Shown here: piece by piece, positions 1 to 6,583 of the stretch
Layout of the letters: the number at the start of each line of letters is the position of its first letter
Numbering within the stretch: the first letter of the stretch is position 1
Assembly: GCA_029933635.1 (NCBI GenBank)
Contig: JAOZNS010000021.1
Coordinates: forward strand, 10,867-21,650
Origin: Candidatus Zixiibacteriota bacterium
GTDB taxonomy: Bacteria; Zixibacteria; MSB-5A5; SM1-73
Length of the DNA stretch: 10,784 bases
Reading direction: 5' to 3'
Notes under the pieces: model-generated
What the model saw: only the letters and a program-made list of their open reading frames with translations
Database searches by the model: none
What the model was told of the DNA's origin: nothing
Program-made: the position numbers and the translations under genes

Positions 1-834
1 AACCTGATCCTCCAGCCTCACCTTCACCAGAAAGTTGGTTACCTGATCTTGCGTTCCCAAGCCACTGATCCGGGCGGTGTGTCCGATCTCGGTTACCTTG
101 CCCCTGAAGGTGGTATCTGGGAAAGCATCAATTTTGATCTCTGCTTCTTGTCCCACCTTCACCTCAGCTATATCCGTCTCATCCACCTCCACCTCTGCCT
201 CTATCTCGCTCATGTCTGAGATGGTCATGATTACCGTTCCCGGATTGTTCATGGTCCCGATCATCACTATCTCACCCACCTCGGCATTAAGCGAGGTGAC
301 CATTCCGTCCATGGGTGAGGTGATGGTGGTCTTGCTGAGATTGTATTTGGCTTCATCCAAAGCAGCTTTTGCTTGTTCATATTGAGCTTTAGCTAACTCC
401 AGCTCAGTTTTAGCCATATCATATTGCTCCTGGGAGGAGAGTTTTTTTTCAAAAAGCTCCTTCTGTCTTTTAAAGGAAAGTTGTGCTTGCTTGAGATTCG
501 CCTTGGCAGAAGCCAGACGGGCCTTAGCCTGGTTCACCGCCGCCTGATATTGCGTTTGATCAAGTTGAACTAAAAGCTGACCTTTTTTGACCAGGTCCCC
601 CTCCTTGACCGGAAGCTTTATGATCTTTGCCGGCACGTAGGCTGAGATCTGAACATCCGTTCTGGGGGTGATCTGACCGTTTGCGGTGACCACGGAAACA
701 AGGTCGCCTCTTTTGACCTTTTCTGCCTGCACCTGATAGGTCTTCTCGGAGCTTTTAAAAATGTTGGCGACGATGATCGCTGCCACCACGATTGTTCCGC
801 CCAAGATGATAAGAACTTTTTTCTTCTTTTTCAT
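1..834 (-). CDS. MacA/AcrA-like periplasmic adaptor subunit (HlyD family), C-terminus cut by window edge
   Basis: This is the periplasmic adaptor of a tripartite efflux or export complex, linking an inner-membrane pump to a TolC-type channel. 278 residues are visible and the frame is open at the left edge; family members are usually about 350-420 residues. It begins with a lysine-rich stretch (MKKKKK) and one hydrophobic anchor (residues 7-25). A first lipoyl half follows at about 60-92 (ISAYVPAKI, VKEGDLVKKGQLL), then an Ala/Gln/Lys-rich coiled-coil hairpin (93-166), a second lipoyl half (about 170-205, with TSPMDGMV) and the start of the beta-barrel domain (207 onward, VDETDIAEVKVGQ). The start at 834 is supported by GGAGG four bases upstream. 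It lies 139 bp after the TolC-family gene on the same strand. The lipoyl and VDETDIAEV features suggest a MacA/YknX-type adaptor for an ABC (MacB-like) pump, but an RND partner cannot be excluded because the pump gene is out of view. Confidence 0.93.
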   Translation of the reverse strand, partial: MKKKKKVLIILGGTIVVAAIIVANIFKSSEKTYQVQAEKVKRGDLVSVVTANGQITPRTDVQISAYVPAKIIKLPVKEGDLVKKGQLLVQLDQTQYQAAVNQAKARLASAKANLKQAQLSFKRQKELFEKKLSSQEQYDMAKTELELAKAQYEQAKAALDEAKYNLSKTTITSPMDGMVTSLNAEVGEIVMIGTMNNPGTVIMTISDMSEIEAEVEVDETDIAEVKVGQEAEIKIDAFPDTTFRGKVTEIGHTARISGLGTQDQVTNFLVKVRLEDQV

Positions 835-897
835 ATTTCCTCCGTTAGATGAGCAGTTCTGCAACCGACCTGATCTTCTATCCCTCTCCCTCCTGCT

Positions 898-917
898 GAG
901 ATCTAAGAAAAGATCTC
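898..917. other. Perfect 7-bp hairpin in the tolC-adaptor gap
   Basis: The 139-bp gap 835-973 contains GAGATCT, a six-base spacer and AGATCTC, a perfect 7-bp stem. On the coding (minus) strand it is not followed by a run of T, so it does not look like an intrinsic terminator. It sits 64 bases before the adaptor start and could act in the mRNA leader or in processing. A weak promoter-like pair on the minus strand (TTGGTA at 951-956, TAACAT at 927-932, 18-base spacer) lies just upstream. I would not rely on it, and the adaptor is probably read through from the TolC-family gene. Confidence 0.35.
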
Positions 918-973
918 TCTGAAATAATGTTACGATTGAATATAATTATTTACCAATCCAAGCCAGATATTTA

Positions 974-2308
974 TCATTGGCCCAGGGTCTTCTCGAACTG
1001 CGCCACTGCGAGGTTGTAATCATATAGAGCCTCCACCTTATCTGCCTCAGCCTGTTTGTAGCTCACCTCCGCATCTAAAAGCTCCAGTATGCTTGCCGCT
1101 CCTAAGTTATACTTCTCCTGCATCAATTCCAGATCCTCTTGGGCTGATTTGACCTTCTCTTTGGTCAGATCTATTTTTTCCTTCGCCTGCTGAACGTTAA
1201 GGAAAGCCTGTTTGAGCTGCAAAGCCACATCTCTTTTAATCTGCTGGAAGCTCTCTCTGGCAGAATTCAGATTTGCCCTGGCATAAGAGAGGTTGTGTTT
1301 CTTCTGGAAATTCTCAAAGATGTTAAGGCTGATGTAAGCTGAAAGGTTCCATTCGTAATCCCGTCTGCGGATATATTTTAGATCATCTAAGTCCACATTG
1401 CTCCACGAATAGGAGCCATAGAAGTTGAGGTTGGGGAAAAAACCGCTCCGAGCCATACCCAATTGCGACTCAGCCGATTTAAGATCAAACCGAGCCTTCC
1501 TCACTTCAGGATTCTTTTGCATAGCCTCCCTTAGGGCCTCTTCGTAGGAATAATCAAACTCTGGCAAACTAAGGTTTTCCTCCACATCGATAGGATGATC
1601 CACATCCTGACCCATCCAGCTATTTAAGGTGGCTTTAGCAAGTTTGAGCGAATTATCTGCACCGATTAACGCCAGCTCCACATCTCCATATTGAACCTTA
1701 GCCTTAAGCACGTCGGAAAAGGATGCTGAGCCCAGCTCGTATCTGGTTTCGGCGATCTTCAGTTGTTCCTTCGCTCGCTTCAATGCCTCCTTCTGGATCT
1801 CCAAGAGCATCTTGGCTTTCAGAACATCAAAATATGCCTGTTTGACCGAGAAGATCAGCTCCAGGTGGGTGAGTTGATAGGAACTTTTGGCTGAGTTTCT
1901 GGAGGCATTTTTTTCCTTGATGCTGTAAAAATCATATCCACCCAGAGACCAGCTCTGGCTGGCACTGATGGAGGCGGAATAATATTTGTATGTCTGGATC
2001 CCCAAAATCCCATAGGAGTATGAACGGGTGGCGGGGTCATAGATGGCGCCCACCGTTGGTCCGGTGATCCTGCGGGAATATCCCAATCTGGAATTTATGC
2101 TGGGAAGAAGCCTTCCCCACCCAGTCCATACATCACTTTTGGCTATATTATAGCTATTCTTGGCGGCAATAAGCGTGGCATTATGTTTTTCTGCCAACCG
2201 AATGCATTCGTCCAGTGAGTAGATTTCTGGGGATGTGCCTTTCGGTTGTCCACCGCAAAGCTCAGTTAAAAGGAGAATCAAACAAAAACTTGATAGGATA
2301 ATTCTCAT
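974..2308 (-). CDS. TolC-family outer-membrane channel protein
   Basis: This encodes the outer-membrane exit duct of a tripartite export system, 444 residues and a normal size for the outer membrane efflux protein (OEP) family. A signal peptide is visible (MRIILSSFCLILLLTEL, residues 1-17 or so). Two OEP repeats follow: the first begins near 'SLDECIRLAEKHNATL' and the second near 'EEALREAMQKNPEVRKARFD'. Each leads into long Ala/Glu/Lys-rich helices (such as RAKEQLKIAETRYELGSAS and AQEDLELMQEKYNLGAAS) that form the periplasmic tunnel, with Tyr-rich beta segments (YKYYSASISAS, NLNFYGSYSW) for the barrel. The frame opens further upstream to 2347, but 2308 is preferred: it has an ideal GGAGG five bases upstream and gives a clean signal peptide, whereas the longer form would overlap the Yip1 gene. 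A Cys follows the signal, but TELC is a poor lipobox. The substrate cannot be read from the sequence. Confidence 0.94.
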   Translation of the reverse strand: MRIILSSFCLILLLTELCGGQPKGTSPEIYSLDECIRLAEKHNATLIAAKNSYNIAKSDVWTGWGRLLPSINSRLGYSRRITGPTVGAIYDPATRSYSYGILGIQTYKYYSASISASQSWSLGGYDFYSIKEKNASRNSAKSSYQLTHLELIFSVKQAYFDVLKAKMLLEIQKEALKRAKEQLKIAETRYELGSASFSDVLKAKVQYGDVELALIGADNSLKLAKATLNSWMGQDVDHPIDVEENLSLPEFDYSYEEALREAMQKNPEVRKARFDLKSAESQLGMARSGFFPNLNFYGSYSWSNVDLDDLKYIRRRDYEWNLSAYISLNIFENFQKKHNLSYARANLNSARESFQQIKRDVALQLKQAFLNVQQAKEKIDLTKEKVKSAQEDLELMQEKYNLGAASILELLDAEVSYKQAEADKVEALYDYNLAVAQFEKTLGQ

Positions 2309-2311
2309 ATT

Positions 2312-2320
2312 TTCCTCCCT
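2312..2320 (-). promoter_or_regulatory. Ribosome binding site fixing the TolC-family start at 2308
   Basis: On the minus strand AGGGAGGAA precedes the ATG at 2308-2306, with GGAGG (2314-2318) five bases from the start codon. No comparable site serves the upstream in-frame start at 2347, which lies inside the end of the Yip1-family gene. This site therefore decides the start and leaves a 16-base gap between the two genes, consistent with co-transcription. Confidence 0.8.
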
Positions 2321-2324
2321 GCCG

Positions 2325-3056
2325 TTAGAGGGCAAATGCTCCACCAAATATGGTGCTTAAAGCGGATTTTATCAAAATCCAGATCAACCAGAGAATCAAG
2401 ACCGGAGCAAATGCTTTTTTCGTGCTATATTTATACATCACTCCCATTCCAATGGCGACCAGTATTACCTGCCAGATGGTGAAGATATCGAAGCTGGAGA
2501 AAACGTTATAAAGGAAAGTGTCCTTAGCGTCTGCTGATAAAAACACAGCCAAGCTGGTCTGGACATTGAGGCTTCCCTTAGCCATGATTAAAGGAAATTT
2601 CACAATCATCGCTGGTATCGCCACCAAGGCGGAATAGCAATATACCGAAAAGACCTGACGAAAAGTGGAGTCTCCACCCAACAGGACGTTGAATACGAAG
2701 AACAAGACCGCTGCGACCACCACCAAAGAGACCAGGCTTCCTATCGGTGCCAAAGCCAACTGCCAAATAGGTGGATGATCCGTTTCTTTTAGTTTCTCGA
2801 TAATTCGTCCCTTTTGCTCTTCTGGAATTTTCTCATTCTCCTGGATTCGTTGCACCTGTTGGTCCATGATTAGAGGATAGGCATAGTAGTAGAATCCTAT
2901 TCCCAGAATGGCCACGATCAAAAAAGGTACCAGCCAGGTAGGCTTAATTCGTAAGCTTTCGAATACCCTCTTGGGCTCAAAGAAGATGTTTATGATCTTC
3001 GAAGCCCCAGCCATGGGTTTCTCCTCAGTCTGAACGGAAGAAATGCTTTGTTCCAT
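2325..3056 (-). CDS. Yip1-domain integral membrane protein
   Basis: This is a 243-residue polytopic inner-membrane protein resembling the Yip1 family. The cytoplasmic N-terminus carries the characteristic 'IINIFFEPKRVFESLRIKPTW' type of segment (about residues 21-41), in which Phe-Pro-x-Arg-hydrophobic leads into the first helix. Five hydrophobic stretches follow at about 41-62, 100-125, 134-158, 187-208 and 215-240. A charged loop (65-95, rich in Gln, Glu, Lys) separates helices 1 and 2. The start at 3056 has AGGAG upstream. The gene ends 16 bases before the TolC-family start and so probably leads that operon. Bacterial Yip1 proteins have no firmly assigned activity; neighbouring export genes suggest a role in membrane organisation or assembly of the export complex, which is inference only. 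Confidence 0.85.
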   Translation of the reverse strand: MEQSISSVQTEEKPMAGASKIINIFFEPKRVFESLRIKPTWLVPFLIVAILGIGFYYYAYPLIMDQQVQRIQENEKIPEEQKGRIIEKLKETDHPPIWQLALAPIGSLVSLVVVAAVLFFVFNVLLGGDSTFRQVFSVYCYSALVAIPAMIVKFPLIMAKGSLNVQTSLAVFLSADAKDTFLYNVFSSFDIFTIWQVILVAIGMGVMYKYSTKKAFAPVLILWLIWILIKSALSTIFGGAFAL

Positions 3057-3130
3057 CTTTGCTCCTTTTCTTGACTGTAGACCTTTTGTTTATTTTAGAC
3101 GGAATAGTCAGGAAAAAAGTTTCACAAAAC

Positions 3131-3313
3131 CTACAGACAGTAGGCAGTATTCGGTAGACAGATAAAACCTTTCTTTATTTCGTTTTTCTGATGCTCCTAT
3201 TTAGCCCGTTATCATAGAAGGAACCCCTTCAAGCTCGATCTTCAGAATTTCTTATTGTTTGCTAAGATCATGTATCGCTTTTCTCTGATGTCAGTCTACT
3301 GCCTACAGTTTAC
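3131..3313. repeat. Inverted-repeat cluster built from GTAGRCA-like heptads in the hppA-yip1 gap
   Basis: The 260-bp gap 3057-3316 has no gene. Near its two ends it holds related words: GTAGGCAGTA at 3140-3149, followed by GTAGACAG at 3154-3161, and the reverse complement TACTGCCTAC at 3297-3306. The 10-bp arms match perfectly and the match is 12/13 when extended (ACAGTAGGCAGTA against ACTGTAGGCAGTA). A further ACTGTAGAC lies at 3074-3082. The right arm begins only a few bases after the hppA stop codon. The layout resembles a degraded miniature inverted-repeat element or a dispersed heptad repeat; no target duplication is clear. A 5-bp hairpin (3217-3230) lies between the arms. I see no convincing terminator for hppA and no strong promoter for the Yip1 gene here. 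Confidence 0.45.
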
Positions 3314-3316
3314 TTG

Positions 3317-5290
3317 CTAAATAAATAACGGAGCTAGAACTAAAGATACCATAGCCATAAGTTTTATCAAGATATTCATGGAGGGACCGGATGTATCCTT
3401 GAAAGGGTCCCCCACGGTATCCCCAACCACCGCAGCCTTATGAGCGGATGATCCCTTTCCTCCCAGATTGCCCGCTTCTATGAACTTTTTGGCATTATCC
3501 CAGGCTCCCCCTCCATTGGCCATCATCAAAGCCAGAAGCACGCCCGTTAAGGTGGCTCCAGCCAGAAGCCCACCCAAAGCTTCCTTTCCCAAAAGGAAAC
3601 CTACGATTATCGGGGCGAGCACCGCGATCATTCCGGGCAGGATCATCTCCCTAAGCGCCGCCTCAACTGATATAGCCACGCATCTTTCGGAATCGGGTTT
3701 TGCTTTTCCCTCCATCAATCCGGGGATTTGGGCAAATTGTCTTCTCACCTCAGCCACCATCTTAAATGCCGCCCTTCCCACCGCGGTCATAGTGATGGAG
3801 GCTATTAAAAAGGGCAAAACCCCGCCTATGAAAAATCCGATCACCACCTCCGATCTTAACAGATTGATCAGCTCCAATTTGACCGCCGAAGTATAGGCGG
3901 AGAACAAAGCCAAGGCGGTTAAGGCGGCTGATCCGATGGCAAATCCCTTTCCAATGGCGGCGGTGGTGTTGCCCAATGAATCCAGCCTGTCGGTTATCCT
4001 TCTCACCTCCGGTCCCAATCCGGACATCTCAGAGATCCCTCCAGCGTTATCCGCTATGGGACCGTAAGCATCCACCGACATGGTTACCCCGATGGTGGAA
4101 AGCATCCCCACCGCGGCGATCCCTATGCCGTAAAGTCCGGCTAATTTGTATCCCACAAAGATAGCTATGCAGATTACCAAGATGGGCCAGACCACGCTTT
4201 CCATCCCCACCGCGATGCCGGTGATGATGTTGGTGGCCGCCCCGGTCTGTGAGGCTTTGGCAATCCTTTTTATCGGAGAGGAGGAGGTGTAAAATTCAGT
4301 AAGAAGCCCCATCAGTATGCCAGCAAGATTGCCAGCCAGGATAGCCCAGAATACACCAGTGGGCAGACCCAATTTCTGGATGATGATGTAGGTGGCGATC
4401 AGAAGCACCCCCGCAGCCACATAGGTGACGGCCCGCAAGACCGTGGCAGGATTGAATTTTTTAAATATCTTAACCGAAAGGATTCCTAACATGGAGGCCA
4501 CCAATCCTACCAGAACGATCAAAAGTGGCAAAGACATATATTGCATCCTCATGTAGACATACCGGGCACCTGTGGCGGCGATGGCAACCGATGCCACCAC
4601 CGATCCCACATAGGACTCGAACAAATCCGCTCCCATGCCAGCCACATCTCCCACGTTATCTCCCACATTATCCGCTATCACCGCTGGATTTCTGGGATCG
4701 TCCTCCGGAATGGACTTCTCCACCTTTCCCACCAGATCGGCGCCAACATCTGCTGACTTGGTATAAATCCCCCCTCCCACTCTGGCAAAAAGGGCTATGG
4801 AGGATGCACCCATGGAAAACCCAACCAGAACCGCCGGGTCTACCCTATGGAAGAAATGGTAATATATTCCCAAACCCAGAAGTCCCAGGCTGGCCACCGA
4901 CATACCCATCACCGCTCCCCCGGAGAAGGCGATGTTTAAAGCCTTGGTTTGCCCGGAACTTCTTGCCGCCTCACTGGTGCGGACGTTGGCCCGGGTGGCA
5001 GCATTCATCCCTAAGAAGCCAGCAAGCATGGAACAGGTAGCTCCAGAAAGAAAAGCTACCCCGGTCCAGATGCCTATCTTCCATCCCAAAAGCACAAAAA
5101 CGACCAAGATAAAGAGAACCAGGATGGAATACTCCTTCTTCAAAAAGACCATGGCTCCTCGATGAATTACCTCCGAGATATCTCTCATCAATTGATTGCC
5201 CGGAGGTTGCCTTTTAACAGAAAGGTAAAGTGCCAGAGCAAATCCAAGCCCCACTATTCCCAGAAGAGCTGAGATGAACCCTAAATCCAT
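3317..5290 (-). CDS. hppA: Membrane-bound pyrophosphatase, K+-dependent type (ion-pumping)
   Basis: This inner-membrane enzyme hydrolyses pyrophosphate and pumps H+ or Na+ out of the cytoplasm. The protein is 657 residues, at the short end for the family, and almost entirely hydrophobic helices. All family signatures are present: GGIYTKSADVGADLVGKVE (173-191), the Asp-rich block from DDPRNPAV through DNVGDNVGD to ADLFESY (197-227), DAYGPIADNAGGISE (407-421), and the C-terminal VGDTVGDPFKDTSGP (622-636). The segment GNTTAAIGKGFAIGSA (440-455) has Ala444 and Gly447 where K+-independent enzymes carry Lys and Thr, so K+ dependence is expected. The helix-6 glutamate is in ADLFES (Glu225), as in Na+-pumping and some H+-pumping K+-dependent enzymes, so the coupling ion is not settled. 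The start at 5290 is preceded by GGGAG. The gene is flanked by long gaps and is probably transcribed alone from the sites at 5340-5425. Confidence 0.97.
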   Translation of the reverse strand: MDLGFISALLGIVGLGFALALYLSVKRQPPGNQLMRDISEVIHRGAMVFLKKEYSILVLFILVVFVLLGWKIGIWTGVAFLSGATCSMLAGFLGMNAATRANVRTSEAARSSGQTKALNIAFSGGAVMGMSVASLGLLGLGIYYHFFHRVDPAVLVGFSMGASSIALFARVGGGIYTKSADVGADLVGKVEKSIPEDDPRNPAVIADNVGDNVGDVAGMGADLFESYVGSVVASVAIAATGARYVYMRMQYMSLPLLIVLVGLVASMLGILSVKIFKKFNPATVLRAVTYVAAGVLLIATYIIIQKLGLPTGVFWAILAGNLAGILMGLLTEFYTSSSPIKRIAKASQTGAATNIITGIAVGMESVVWPILVICIAIFVGYKLAGLYGIGIAAVGMLSTIGVTMSVDAYGPIADNAGGISEMSGLGPEVRRITDRLDSLGNTTAAIGKGFAIGSAALTALALFSAYTSAVKLELINLLRSEVVIGFFIGGVLPFLIASITMTAVGRAAFKMVAEVRRQFAQIPGLMEGKAKPDSERCVAISVEAALREMILPGMIAVLAPIIVGFLLGKEALGGLLAGATLTGVLLALMMANGGGAWDNAKKFIEAGNLGGKGSSAHKAAVVGDTVGDPFKDTSGPSMNILIKLMAMVSLVLAPLFI

Positions 5291-5339
5291 TTCTGTTTCT
5301 CCCTCTTTTGAAAATGGTAAGTGAGGTGATTTTTTTCAG

Positions 5340-5367
5340 ATGATAACTTTCGTAAAAATTTGTTCAA
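5340..5367 (-). promoter_or_regulatory. Putative sigma-70-type promoter for hppA (proximal)
   Basis: On the minus strand TTGAAC (5362-5367, four of six matches to TTGACA) is followed after 16 bases by TATCAT (5340-5345, five of six matches to TATAAT). The -10 box ends 49 bases before the hppA start, leaving room for a short leader with the GGGAG ribosome site. The surroundings are AT-rich and lie downstream of the tonB terminator, where a new promoter is expected. This is a prediction from consensus match only. Confidence 0.5.
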
Positions 5368-5396
5368 CAAACCAATTTTATTCTTTTTTTGCTGAA

Positions 5397-5425
5397 TCTA
5401 TATAAGATTTTTGCTTAAAGTTCAA
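5397..5425 (-). promoter_or_regulatory. Putative sigma-70-type promoter for hppA (distal)
   Basis: A second match on the minus strand has TTGAAC (5420-5425), a 17-base spacer and TATAGA (5397-5402, four of six). It uses the same -35 word as the proximal site 58 bases away, so the two may be tandem promoters or the repeated word may be a binding site. It is the weaker candidate. Confidence 0.35.
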
Positions 5426-5585
5426 AATTTCTAAAGCGTTGCTGAACCACAAAAAGAAAAGAGATTGAATCAGCCTCCTCATCTTTTAAATTCCATTTAG
5501 TCCAAGATGGGCTACGCTGTTGAATAGAAACAAAGAAGCGACTGGAATTTTTTCTCGTTTTTGTTGGTTTCATTACCATAAAAAT

Positions 5586-5612
5586 AAAGGCAGTTTGAAT
5601 CAAACTGCCTTT
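5586..5612 (-). terminator. Rho-independent terminator of the exbB-exbD-exbD-tonB operon
   Basis: AAAGGCAGTTTG pairs perfectly with CAAACTGCCTTT across a three-base loop, giving a 12-bp stem with a GC-rich centre. On the minus strand it is followed by CCTTTATTTTTAT, a U-rich tail typical of intrinsic terminators. The plus-strand side is also T-rich (TTTTGTTTCTTTT), so it could work in both directions, though no plus-strand gene approaches it. It lies 209 bases beyond the tonB stop and separates that operon from hppA. Confidence 0.88.
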
Positions 5613-5821
5613 TGTTTCTTTTGAATTAAGTTAAACCATTCTTTATGAGTTTCGATCTTGCTTTATTCTCGGTGGAAGGTCTAATCAGCATTTATCTCAT
5701 CAAAAAACTTTTTAGCCCACCTCCCTTATCCTGATGAAGGTATATCTGAAATTTGTCCCCGCCGGGTGCAAGCATCCTTTCTTTGCCCCCTCTTACCTAA
5801 CCGCCTCTTTTTGATCATCTC

Positions 5822-6583
5822 TCACTTCAAGGTGAAGCGAACCGGATAAACCACCCATACAGCCACCGGTTGGTTATTGCTGATAGCGGGTTTGTATTTG
5901 ATCTTAAATGCACCTTCTTTAGCCACCTCTTCGAACCCGGCGCTGGAGCCTGATGGTTTAAACACGATGGCATCCCTCACGTTGCCCTTTTTATCCACCA
6001 AGGCTTTGATCCACACGACTCCCTCAATTCCTGCCTGCTTTGCTAAGGGGGGGTATTGGTATTTGACTTCATTTAAGGGCACTGGAGGTTCATCATAAGG
6101 GACGAACTCCTCTGGAGGGGGTAGATATTCCTCCAGGGGAATCTCAATAGCGATGGAGTCACCACCTCCTTCGCCCCCTATGATGCTCTGAGCGCTTAAG
6201 TCTGCAATCTTTCCCAGCTCTTCTTGGGTGGCAATGGTGACCTCCTCTGGTGCTTCCTCATCTGGAACCGCCTTGGGAATTCCTATGGAGGGTGGAGCTA
6301 TGCCGGGAGCCGCCACCGCCACCTGTGGTATCTGTTGTTGACTGACCGAGGGGGGAGCGGCTAACTCGGCAATGGTTTTGATCCGAACCACTCCCTTTGC
6401 CTCAGGAACCTTAGAGGTGATGCTGGAGTATAGTAGAAATCCTCCAATCACCGCTACGTGCAAAACTCCAGCTATGACCACCGCCAAGCCAAGATGTTTT
6501 TGATAGCTTCTCTTAAGCTCAATGGCTCCATAGCTGACGAAGGCATTTGAACCTTTGGGAATGGTTGCTGCCTTCTGTTTCAT
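5822..6583 (-). CDS. tonB: TonB-family energy transducer
   Basis: This protein spans the periplasm and passes ExbB/ExbD-derived energy to outer-membrane receptors. It has 253 residues: a cytoplasmic N-terminus (1-30), one membrane helix (31-52), a flexible Pro/Ala/Glu-rich linker (60-170, including EYLPPPEEFVPYDEPPVP) and a C-terminal TonB domain (about 172-253). The domain shows YQYPPLAKQAGIEGVVWIK and ends WVVYPVRF. His42 in the helix (VLHVAVIGGFLL) matches the functional His of E. coli TonB, but the Ser four residues before it is Ala here. The linker lacks long Glu-Pro/Lys-Pro runs. The start overlaps the preceding exbD stop as ATGA, and a perfect AGGAGGT lies at 6592-6598 inside that exbD, indicating translational coupling. 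No TonB-dependent receptor is in view, so the cargo is unknown. Gliding- or secretion-type use of the same module is also possible. Confidence 0.92.
   Translation of the reverse strand: MKQKAATIPKGSNAFVSYGAIELKRSYQKHLGLAVVIAGVLHVAVIGGFLLYSSITSKVPEAKGVVRIKTIAELAAPPSVSQQQIPQVAVAAPGIAPPSIGIPKAVPDEEAPEEVTIATQEELGKIADLSAQSIIGGEGGGDSIAIEIPLEEYLPPPEEFVPYDEPPVPLNEVKYQYPPLAKQAGIEGVVWIKALVDKKGNVRDAIVFKPSGSSAGFEEVAKEGAFKIKYKPAISNNQPVAVWVVYPVRFTLK

Larger units (their letters stand above)
5291..5821. other. 531-bp gap between tonB and hppA: long 3' region, terminator, then hppA promoter region
   Basis: Read on the minus strand, the first 209 bases after the tonB stop are an untranslated stretch containing a possible 27-codon reading frame (5775-5692). 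The strong terminator at 5586-5612 follows. Beyond it is AT-rich DNA with two promoter-like sites before hppA. A 62-codon open frame (5603-5415) needs a TTG start inside the terminator stem, or an ATG just after it, and has no clear ribosome site. I treat it as chance, although it could be a gene relic. I see no RNA gene or mobile element here. Confidence 0.6.

Noticed and set aside
77..385. Plus-strand 102-codon open frame
   Set aside because: It lies opposite the adaptor coding sequence, whose lipoyl and barrel motifs are clear; the Ser/Thr/Ile-rich product is an antisense artefact.
2240..2308. Lipoprotein signal in the TolC-family protein
   Set aside because: A Cys follows the hydrophobic stretch, but the residues before it (T-E-L) do not fit the lipobox, since Glu and Leu occupy positions that need small residues.
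974..2347. Longer TolC-family form starting at 2347
   Set aside because: It adds 13 polar residues before the signal peptide, overlaps the Yip1 gene and lacks a ribosome site, whereas 2308 has GGAGG at ideal spacing.
3217..3230. Hairpin GAAGG-AACC-CCTTC as an hppA terminator
   Set aside because: The stem is only 5 bp and no T-run follows on the minus strand.
3468..5165. Plus-strand open frames opposite hppA (3468-3896, 4525-5040, 4932-5165 and others)
   Set aside because: They are antisense to a fully conserved 657-residue pyrophosphatase, are rich in Pro/Arg/Ser as shadow frames usually are, and resemble no family.
5415..5603. Minus-strand 62-codon frame between tonB and hppA
   Set aside because: Its first codon is a TTG inside the terminator stem, the later ATGs have no ribosome site, and it overlaps the distal hppA promoter candidate. 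A gene relic is possible but unsupported.
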